Below are positions 24,598 through 29,839 of a stretch of DNA of 29,839 bases, one piece after another. The position numbers were made by a program, and so were the translations under genes. Each line of letters starts with the position of its first letter. The first letter of the stretch is position 1. The notes beneath the pieces were generated by a model that made no database searches, was not told where the DNA came from, and saw only the letters and a program-made list of their open reading frames with translations. Source of the stretch: an uncultured Clostridia bacterium (GTDB lineage Bacteria; Bacillota; Clostridia; UBA1381); the NCBI GenBank assembly GCA_934489015.1, contig CAKSSN010000030.1, positions 1 to 29,839 of the forward strand, in the 5' to 3' direction.

Positions 24598-24863
24598 GTA
24601 GGGGCGCAGGCTTGACTCTGCCCGAAAACAAACGTTTGCAGAAATTTAATAATAAGCATCGTAGGGGTGGGGCTCTGCTCCACCCGAAAACAAACGCTTG
24701 CAGAAAATTCAATAATCAGCTTTGTAGGGGCGGGGCTCTGCTCCGCCAGTAAACAAACGTTTGCAAAAACACAACAATCAGCACCGTAGGGGCGGGGCTC
24801 TGCTCCACCCGAAAAAAATTTAATAATCAGCACTGCACGGGCGCAGACTCGCTCCGCCCGAAA
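24598..24863. repeat. Array of five GC-rich palindrome units between glmM and rsmG
   Basis: Units begin at 24598, 24661, 24724, 24786 and 24835, a spacing of 63, 63, 62 and 49 bases. Each has a GTAGGGGCGGGGCTCTGCTC-type hairpin closed by CCGCCC or CCACCC. The first three are followed by an AT-rich spacer containing CAAACGTTTG (10-base palindrome) or a one-base variant, then TTTAATAATCAGC or close variants. Units 1 and 5 have degenerate hairpins. Related single copies lie at 15830, 18659, 18733 and 19082. It fills almost the whole 304-base gap; the stray minus-strand reading frame across it is not a gene. Confidence 0.9.
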
Positions 24864-24893
24864 AACAAAACCAACAGATTAGGAGAATACAAT

Positions 24894-25628
24894 TTGGAAA
24901 ACATATTAAAAAGCGGCTTTGAACGGCTCGGCTTAGACTGCACCGAAAACCAAATCGAAAGTCTTAAAAAATACGCGGATCTTTTAAAGCAATGGAACGA
25001 AAAAATAAACCTCACCGGAATAACCGATGACAGCGGCATTGCAATAAAGCACTTTATCGACAGCGCTTCCGCCCTATCAACAGGCAAGGTCGGCAAAAAA
25101 GTAATAGATGTCGGAACAGGCGCCGGGTTCCCCGGACTTGTTATGAAAATAATGCAGCCGGAGCTTGACGTTACGCTTCTCGACTCATTAAACAAGCGCC
25201 TTTTGTTCCTTGAAGACGTGATTGACAAAACGGGACTGCAAAACGTGAATTTAATTCATTCGCGCGCGGAGGACGGAGCGCACAAGGCAGACCTTCGCGA
25301 AAACTTTGATACAGCAGTATCGCGCGCCGTTGCGGCGCTTCCGCTGCTTTGCGAGCTGTGCATGGGCTATGTTAAGGTGGGCGGATATTTCCTTGCGCTT
25401 AAAGGGCCGTCGGCTGAAGAGGAGCTCAAAAGCGCCGCACGCGCGATTACAATTCTCGGTGGCAAGGCGGAGGAAATTCTCGATATGCCGATTGAAAACG
25501 CGGAGCACAAAATAATTGTTATAAAAAAAGTACGACATACTCCGATGAAATTCCCCCGAAAACCTGCTTTAATTTCAAAATGCGCTATAGAAAGCTGTTA
25601 TAATCCCCCGAAAAGACCCTCATTATAA
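24894..25628 (+). CDS. rsmG: 16S rRNA (guanine-527-N7)-methyltransferase
   Basis: A 244-residue cytoplasmic enzyme that methylates G527 of 16S rRNA using S-adenosylmethionine. The SAM-binding motif is KKVIDVGTGAGFPGLVMKI (68-86), with WNEKINLTGI (34-43), SRAEDGA and FDTAVSRAVA further along. The start is TTG at 24894, eight bases after AGGAG; no better ATG fits. The usual C-terminal ending (HTPMKFPRKP...) is followed by an unusual extra stretch (CAIESCYNPPKRPSL), and the last codons lie inside the terminator stem. rsmG followed by noc is a classic Firmicutes arrangement near the origin of replication. Confidence 0.95.
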   Translation: MENILKSGFERLGLDCTENQIESLKKYADLLKQWNEKINLTGITDDSGIAIKHFIDSASALSTGKVGKKVIDVGTGAGFPGLVMKIMQPELDVTLLDSLNKRLLFLEDVIDKTGLQNVNLIHSRAEDGAHKADLRENFDTAVSRAVAALPLLCELCMGYVKVGGYFLALKGPSAEEELKSAARAITILGGKAEEILDMPIENAEHKIIVIKKVRHTPMKFPRKPALISKCAIESCYNPPKRPSL

Positions 25629-25645
25629 ATATTGAGGGTTTTTTT
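25616..25645 (+). terminator. Terminator of rsmG overlapping its 3' end
   Basis: ACCCTCA (25616-25622) pairs with TGAGGGT (25633-25639) over a 10-base A/T loop, followed by T7 (25639-25645). The rsmG stop codon is in the loop. Confidence 0.85.
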
Positions 25646-25660
25646 GTCGCACGATTTTTA

Positions 25661-25688
25661 TTGATTTATTTACATAATATGGTATAAT
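25661..25688 (+). promoter_or_regulatory. Promoter of noc
   Basis: -35 TTGATT (25661-25666), 16-base spacer, -10 TATAAT (25683-25688). Transcription would begin near 25695, giving a leader of about 120 bases. Confidence 0.6.
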
Positions 25689-25694
25689 AGATGT

Positions 25695-25763
25695 GTAAGA
25701 CGCTCTTACCCCCGTCTTGCAATCCACAATCAAGGGTGACATTCGGGCTGAAAAATCAGCCCG
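25695..25763 (+). promoter_or_regulatory. Structured 5' leader of noc with competing hairpins
   Basis: At the expected RNA 5' end, GTAAGA-cgc-TCTTAC (25695-25709) and AAGACG-(10)-CGTCTT (25697-25718) share bases and cannot form together. A third, independent hairpin CGGGCTGA-aaaa-TCAGCCCG (25744-25763) follows. None is trailed by a T run. I do not recognise a known riboswitch. Confidence 0.45.
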
Positions 25764-25815
25764 GCCGTCTGCCCCGAAAGCCGTACTCAAAGAAGAAAAG
25801 AAAGGTTATGTAAAT

Positions 25816-26619
25816 ATGAAAAGCTATGAAACAGACGAAATATACTACACAGAGGTATATGATATTCCGATTAATCTTATTTTGCCAAACCCGAATTCCG
25901 TAAGGAAAAATACTGACACGCTTAAAATGAATGCTTTTGTTAAAACAATCGAGCAATACGGCGTTATTCAGCCGATAACGGTGCGCGAAGCAGGTGAATA
26001 TTTTGAGCTGATTTCGGGAGAGCGCAGACTGCGCGGCGCGGCGGCGGCAGGGCTTGAGGTTGTTCCGGCGATAATAGTTGACGCGGACGATAACCGCTCG
26101 GCGATAATGTCGCTGCTTGAAAATTTGCAGCGTGAGGATTTGTGCTTTTTTGAAATTGCCGAAGGCTATAAAAACCTCATTCGCCGTCAGGGCATAACGC
26201 AGGAGGAGCTGGCAAGAAAAATAGGCATGAGCCGTTCGAGCATTGCAAACAAAATGCGGCTTTTAAGGCTTTCGCCCAAAGTTCGGCGGCTTATAAGAGA
26301 TTACTGCCTGTCGGAGCGGCACGCGCGCGCTATTTTGGCGCTCGGAGATGAGCAAACTCAGATTGACGCGGTGAAAAAAATACATAAGCAGCATTTAAAT
26401 GCGGCGGAGAGCGAAAAGCTCGTTGACGATATACTTCTGAGAAATCCCGAAAAGCTTGCAGGCTCAATGCGGAGCGCGTCAAGCTCGGATATGAAAATTT
26501 TTTCGGGAACAGTCCGCCGCGCAGTTGAAATAATGAAAAAAAGCGGCATTGACGCAAAGCTTGAAACAGAGGATCACGACTGGGGATCACGATTTATAAT
26601 AGATTTTAAAAAAAATTAA
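25816..26619 (+). CDS. noc: ParB-family nucleoid occlusion protein
   Basis: A 267-residue ParB-type CTP-dependent DNA-binding protein. The N-terminal domain has the CTP-box arginines in GERRLRG (68-74) and ENLQRED (102-108); the central helix-turn-helix is ITQEELARKIGMSRSSIANKMRLL (127-150), followed by LSERHARAILAL (165-176). The TIANK/SIANK-type recognition helix and position directly after rsmG favour Noc, which keeps division septa off the chromosome, over ParB proper. Unlike B. subtilis Noc there is no obvious amphipathic membrane-binding helix at the N-terminus (MKSYETDEIYYTEVYDI). The ATG at 25816 follows AAAGG; the open frame back to a TTG at 25717 runs through the structured leader and lacks a ribosome site. 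No parA or second parB is in the window. Confidence 0.85.
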   Translation: MKSYETDEIYYTEVYDIPINLILPNPNSVRKNTDTLKMNAFVKTIEQYGVIQPITVREAGEYFELISGERRLRGAAAAGLEVVPAIIVDADDNRSAIMSLLENLQREDLCFFEIAEGYKNLIRRQGITQEELARKIGMSRSSIANKMRLLRLSPKVRRLIRDYCLSERHARAILALGDEQTQIDAVKKIHKQHLNAAESEKLVDDILLRNPEKLAGSMRSASSSDMKIFSGTVRRAVEIMKKSGIDAKLETEDHDWGSRFIIDFKKN

Positions 26620-26693
26620 TTTTAATGCAACCTTTTACGCTTTAAATTGGTATTATTTATAGAGAATAAAATATGCCGGTCAAAAAAAGCGAA

Positions 26694-26732
26694 AGGAGAA
26701 CGCGCGGCATAGCCGCGTCAACAGAAAAAATG
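26694..26732 (+). promoter_or_regulatory. Shine-Dalgarno, hairpin and start codon arrangement of the SLH-VWA gene
   Basis: AGGAGA (26694-26699) is the only strong ribosome site, but the nearest in-frame ATG (26730) is 30 bases away. Between them is a perfect hairpin CGCGGC-ata-GCCGCG (26703-26717). Folding it would shorten the gap to about 15 bases. A TATTAT box at 26651-26656 would put the RNA start near 26663, too close to the alternative ATG at 26673. Confidence 0.5.
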
Positions 26733-29186
26733 AAAAAAATAATTACTTTTATCCTTATCTTATCAACGCTGACCGTTTCGGCGGCATTTGCGGGTAAAGA
26801 TGAAGCAGCCGAAAAAAATTTTTCAGGAATACTTATCGGCGACGAATACGGCAATTTAAGGCTTGACGAAAGCATAACGCGCGCCGAATTTGCAAAGCTT
26901 CTTTGCATGAGCGGCTTTGCGGCGGCGAAAGAAGAAAAAACATCTCCGTTTTCGGATGTTGACAGCTCGCATTGGGCATATTCATATATATGCGCGCTGA
27001 ATAACTCCTCCCTGCTTTGCGGCTATCCGGACGGAACATTCCGCCCGAACGAGAAAATAACGCTTTTGCAGGCGGAGCGGATAATGCTGCGCGCGCTTGA
27101 AAATGACAGGCTTGAATACATGACAGATGAAACGTGCGCCGCAAAGGCAATAGAAAACAATCTTATAAGAAATGTCGGCGCACTTCATGCAGAGCCGATA
27201 ACGCGCGCGGACGCGGTTAATCTCATATCAAACGGTGACGAGGAAAAGAAAAGCGAGGAAAAATACGAAAACAGAAGCGGCGGCTTGTTTTTATCGTCAT
27301 CATCAGCATCGGGCGGCGGCTCATCAATAAAGTACATGGCAGAAAGCGCCGCTGTTGGCTGCGCCATGCCGTCAATATTTCCCGATTACCCGATAAACAC
27401 CGACGAATACAAGCAAAACGACGAAAATATATTTAAGTCCGCCCTGCTCTCTCCCCTGTCGACCTTTTCTCTCGACGCGGACACGGCTTCATACTCCGAT
27501 ATGCGCCGCAGAATTTTACTCGGTGAGCTTCCGGAAAAAAACACGCTGCGAACAGAGGAGCTTTTGAATTATTTTGACTTTGAAAGCGAAAAGCCGCAGG
27601 GTGACGAGGTTTTCGCTGTAACGAGCGAAACGGGCGTTTGCGCATGGAACAAGGATAATATCCTTGCGCGCATAACCGTTCAGGGCAAAGAGCTGCCGGA
27701 AAGCGTAAGGCAGCCGCAAAATCTTGTGTTTTTAATTGACGTTTCGGGCTCAATGTATTCCAAAAATAAGCTGCCGCTTGTAAGGCGCTCAATGGAGCTG
27801 CTTCTCGGCAAGCTCGACGAGCGTGACAGAATTTCCATAGTCACATACGCAAGCGGAACGAGCGTTGCTCTTGAAAGCACGCCGGCAAGCGAAAAAGAAA
27901 AAATCATGTCCGTTATAAATTCCCTTTCAGCAGGCGGCTCAACAGCCGGAGCGGCAGGGCTCAGGCTCGCCTATGAGCAGGCGGAAAAATCAATGGCTGA
28001 CGGCAATAACAGAATTATTTTGTGCACGGACGGAGATTTCAATGTCGGCGAATATTCAAACGACGAGCTGAAGGAGCTTGTAAAATCGGAGCGCGGAAAA
28101 AATATTTATTTAAGTATTCTCGGCTTCGGAATTGGCAACTATAAGGACAGCAAAATGGAGATAATGGCTGACAACGGAAACGGAAATTATTTCTGTATTG
28201 ATACGCTTTCGGAAGCAAAAAAGGTGCTTTGCGACGAGATGACAAAAACGCTTTACACCATTGCCGACGACGTTAAGCTGCAGGTTGAATTTAACCCTGA
28301 GCTTGTCAAGGAATACAGACTTATCGGCTATGAAAACAGAATGCTTCAGACGGAAGATTTTGAAAACGATAAAAAGGATGCCGGAGAGATAGGCGCCGGC
28401 AGCTGCGTTACGGTGCTTTACGAAATTGTGCCGACCGAAAAGGGACGAATAGCGCTCGCCGCTTCTGCCGATAAAGGCGCGCAGGACGATGCGAATATTA
28501 CTCCCGAATGTGCAGAGGAAAGCGCACTCGAAACACGCACGGCAGGTGAGCAAAACACTGATAACAGCCAAGACGATGACGATAACAAAAATGCGGCTAA
28601 TGACAAGCAGGCTGACAGCGGCGAACAAAACGCGGCTAATGACAAGCAGGCTGACAACGGCGAACAAAACGTGGCTAATAACAGACCGGCTGACAGCGGC
28701 GAACAAAACGCGAATAGCGACAAGCAGGCTGACAGCGGCGAACAAAATGCCGATGACAGTCACGATACCGACAGCCAAAGCGCAGATACCGGTCATGATG
28801 ATAGCCAAAATTCAGATAACAACGAACAAGCGGCTGACTCTGCCGTGCAAAGCGCAGACGACAGCTCTGCACTGAAATATCAAAAGCAGCAGACGACCGG
28901 CAGCGATGATTTATACTGCGTTAAAATCAGATATAAAAATCCGGGTGCGCAGGAAAGCACCTTGCGCGAATTTCCCTTTAAAATATCGGATAAAGTAAGT
29001 GATGACTTTAATTTTGCCGCCGCTGTTGCGGAATTTGCCATGCTGATAAACGATAGCGCCTTTAAGGGCGAAAGCAACCTTGAAGACGTAATCTCCCTTG
29101 CAAAAAGTGGTATCGGTGAGGATAAATATGGCTATAGAAATGAATTTTTAAAGCTTGCCGACCTTGCCCGTATGATTGAAAATTAA
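26730..29186 (+). CDS. Secreted SLH and von Willebrand A domain protein (YfbK-like)
   Basis: An 818-residue exported protein. A signal peptide (MKKIITFILILSTLTVSAAFA) is followed by S-layer homology sequence (about 28-162: ITRAEFAKLLCMSGF, SPFSDVDSSHWAYSYI, GYPDGTFRPNEKIT, PITRADAVNLI), which should bind it to the cell wall. Then come the YfbK-type N-terminal region (about 235-310, TFSLDADTASYSDMRR), a VWA domain with metal-site residues DVSGSM (Asp337, Ser339, Ser341) and TDGDFN (about 432), and a C-terminal DUF3520 region ending YGYRNEFLKLADLARMIEN. A 130-140 residue low-complexity stretch rich in D, N, Q, E and A, including four 13-residue repeats, interrupts the C-terminal region. VWA domains mediate metal-dependent protein contacts. 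The alternative ATG at 26673 would add 19 residues and has a weaker ribosome site. Confidence 0.88.
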   Translation: MKKIITFILILSTLTVSAAFAGKDEAAEKNFSGILIGDEYGNLRLDESITRAEFAKLLCMSGFAAAKEEKTSPFSDVDSSHWAYSYICALNNSSLLCGYPDGTFRPNEKITLLQAERIMLRALENDRLEYMTDETCAAKAIENNLIRNVGALHAEPITRADAVNLISNGDEEKKSEEKYENRSGGLFLSSSSASGGGSSIKYMAESAAVGCAMPSIFPDYPINTDEYKQNDENIFKSALLSPLSTFSLDADTASYSDMRRRILLGELPEKNTLRTEELLNYFDFESEKPQGDEVFAVTSETGVCAWNKDNILARITVQGKELPESVRQPQNLVFLIDVSGSMYSKNKLPLVRRSMELLLGKLDERDRISIVTYASGTSVALESTPASEKEKIMSVINSLSAGGSTAGAAGLRLAYEQAEKSMADGNNRIILCTDGDFNVGEYSNDELKELVKSERGKNIYLSILGFGIGNYKDSKMEIMADNGNGNYFCIDTLSEAKKVLCDEMTKTLYTIADDVKLQVEFNPELVKEYRLIGYENRMLQTEDFENDKKDAGEIGAGSCVTVLYEIVPTEKGRIALAASADKGAQDDANITPECAEESALETRTAGEQNTDNSQDDDDNKNAANDKQADSGEQNAANDKQADNGEQNVANNRPADSGEQNANSDKQADSGEQNADDSHDTDSQSADTGHDDSQNSDNNEQAADSAVQSADDSSALKYQKQQTTGSDDLYCVKIRYKNPGAQESTLREFPFKISDKVSDDFNFAAAVAEFAMLINDSAFKGESNLEDVISLAKSGIGEDKYGYRNEFLKLADLARMIEN
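28593..28748 (+). repeat. Four 39-bp coding tandem repeats
   Basis: Units at 28593-28631, 28632-28670, 28671-28709 and 28710-28748 encode variants of AANDKQADSGEQN. They are in frame, with mostly single-base differences, and form the core of the acidic, probably disordered insertion of the SLH-VWA protein. Confidence 0.9.
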
Positions 29187-29196
29187 ATAAAGGTTA

Positions 29197-29240
29197 AAAA
29201 GTGATATGTACCGGGATAATGTATATATCACTTTTATTTT
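29197..29240 (+). terminator. Terminator of the SLH-VWA gene
   Basis: AAAAGTGATAT (29197-29207) pairs perfectly with ATATCACTTTT (29225-29235) over a 17-base loop, followed by ATTTTG, ten bases after the stop codon. Confidence 0.75.
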
Positions 29241-29356
29241 GTTGTCTTTACCGGACACAATCGCCCGATCGTGTTGTATTAAGACAACATTATTGGATTT
29301 TAAAAGCCCTCATCTTTGAGAAGGGTGGCATTTCCGTAGGAAATGACGGGTGGAGT
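29241..29356. repeat. Composite palindromic element, copy B
   Basis: Starts with an imperfect inverted repeat whose outer arms are GTTGTCTT and AAGACAAC and whose inner arms are ACACAATCG and CGATCGTGT. It then runs into a type A element (29302-29356) with the CATTTCC-gta-GGAAATG hairpin. Nearly the same block follows at 29410-29519. Confidence 0.85.
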
Positions 29357-29409
29357 AAAAAAAGCAAAAGTAAAACTCCGCAAAAACAGCCAAAGTACTT
29401 TGTTTGTTG

Positions 29410-29519
29410 TCTTTACTTGACACAATCGCCGATCATGTTATGTTAAGACAACATTATCGGATTTTAAAGCCCTCATCTTTGAGGAGGGTGGCATTTCCGT
29501 AGGAAATGACGGGTGGAGT
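29410..29519. repeat. Composite palindromic element, copy C
   Basis: Second copy of the composite block: GTTGTCTTTA ... TTAAGACAACATTATCGG joined to a type A element (29466-29519). Several loop and arm bases differ from copy B, including a one-base deletion. No gene is visible from 29187 to 29839; a small open frame across copy B is repeat-derived. Confidence 0.85.
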
Positions 29520-29613
29520 ATAACCAAGAGTAAAGTACCGCCAGACAGAAAATCAGACATAGCATATATCAGTTTTCCTAATCTACTCACTTGTCAAAAC
29601 TTCATCAATTTTA

Positions 29614-29659
29614 CTCCCTCAGTCAGCTGCGCTGACAGCTCCCTCATAGATGGAGCCTT
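29614..29659. repeat. CTCCCTCAG-type palindrome, third copy
   Basis: CTCCCTCAGTCAGC-tgc-GCTGAC followed by the CTCCCTCATAGATGGAGCC segment, matching the opening 46 bases of the 7690 and 7967 blocks but without their long tail. Confidence 0.85.
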
Positions 29660-29688
29660 ATCCCAGAAAATCTGCTCATAAAGATTGT

Positions 29689-29765
29689 GCTACATTAAGA
29701 CAACATTATCGGAGCTCAAAAGCCCTCATCTTTGAGGAGGGTGGCATTTCCGTAGGAAATGACTG
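29689..29765. repeat. Composite palindromic element, copy D, truncated
   Basis: Retains the right arm (ATTAAGACAACATTATCGG) and the type A element (29718 onward) through GGAAATGAC. It then breaks off from the consensus and runs into the 24-base promoter-like repeat at 29770. Confidence 0.8.
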
Positions 29766-29769
29766 GAAT

Positions 29770-29793
29770 GGTATAATATAAATAGAGTCGACA
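29770..29793. repeat. 24-base promoter-like repeat, copy 2
   Basis: Begins GGTATAATATAAATAGAGT and ends CGACA; it differs from 15731-15754 at one base. The TCGACA end coincides with the -35 box of the right-edge promoter. Confidence 0.7.
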
Positions 29794-29816
29794 AACACCC
29801 AAAAATCTGATATAAT
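29788..29816 (+). promoter_or_regulatory. Promoter reading out of the right edge
   Basis: -35 TCGACA (29788-29793), 17-base spacer, -10 TATAAT (29811-29816). An AAAAAAAGGTG ribosome-site-like run follows at the very end, so a plus-strand gene probably starts just past the window. Confidence 0.6.
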
Positions 29817-29839
29817 AAAAACAGAAAAAAAGGTGTTAA

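Noticed and set aside
24585..24833. Minus-strand frame with a repeated peptide
   Set aside because: The repeated peptide only mirrors the five palindrome units between glmM and rsmG; not a repeat protein.
24598..24863. Possible CRISPR array from regularly spaced repeats
   Set aside because: The intervening segments are themselves repeated and the repeated core is a variable palindrome; it fits a REP-like array.
25717..25815. 33-residue N-terminal extension of Noc from a TTG codon
   Set aside because: No ribosome site, sequence unlike Noc N-termini, and it overlaps the perfect hairpin of the leader.
28110..28808. 232-aa minus-strand hydrophobic open frame
   Set aside because: Antisense of the acidic repeat region of the SLH-VWA gene; apparent membrane segments arise from complementing D/N-rich codons.

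Overview
The window reads as a chromosomal segment of an anaerobic Clostridia-type Firmicute. The reasons are the class III (Firmicutes-type) fructose-1,6-bisphosphatase, an rsmG-noc gene pair, strong Shine-Dalgarno sites, several near-consensus TTGACA-17-TATAAT promoters, SLH and YitT family proteins, and dispersed GC-rich palindromes in the intergenic regions of a kind I associate with gut Clostridia. No rRNA, tRNA, CRISPR array, phage gene or transposase is visible. The organism cannot be named from the sequence alone.

Layout. 1-327: three direct copies of a 109-bp unit. 347-7210: a membrane-anchored AraC-type regulator (minus) divergent from a very large secreted heparinase II/III-like polysaccharide lyase (plus); their two promoters carry the same -35-region sequence, so they probably form one regulated polysaccharide-degradation locus. 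7268-8203: a small DUF559 nuclease-like gene beside duplicated palindromic repeats. 8204-14390: a leftward run of nadE, a YitT membrane protein, an amino-acid-type binding lipoprotein and a hybrid sensor kinase; the last three are tightly packed and look like a sensing cassette. 14548-15723: rmuC, divergent from nadE. 15859-17981: leftward genes for a CpXC zinc-ribbon protein and a DUF1015 protein; 18119-18298: a 59-aa protein. 18299-19172: non-coding, with palindromes and a triple-hairpin element.

19173-23079: a leftward operon of a DUF6062 cysteine-rich protein, a CLC-type anion transporter with features of the fluoride/proton antiporter branch, and fbp. 23239-24588: glmM, divergent from that operon, for UDP-GlcNAc and wall synthesis. 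24598-24863: five tandem GC-rich palindrome units. 24894-26619: rsmG and noc, a pair usually found near the replication origin; noc has a structured leader with two mutually exclusive hairpins. 26730-29186: a secreted SLH plus von Willebrand A protein of the YfbK type with a long acidic repeat insertion. 29187-29839: composite palindromic repeats and an outward-facing promoter at the right edge.

No single gene here is a clear undescribed system. The best leads are the palindromic repeat families (and their possible link to the DUF559 nuclease), the triple-hairpin element, the noc leader, the lipoprotein/hybrid-kinase/YitT cassette, and the repeat insertion and start-region hairpin of the SLH-VWA gene.
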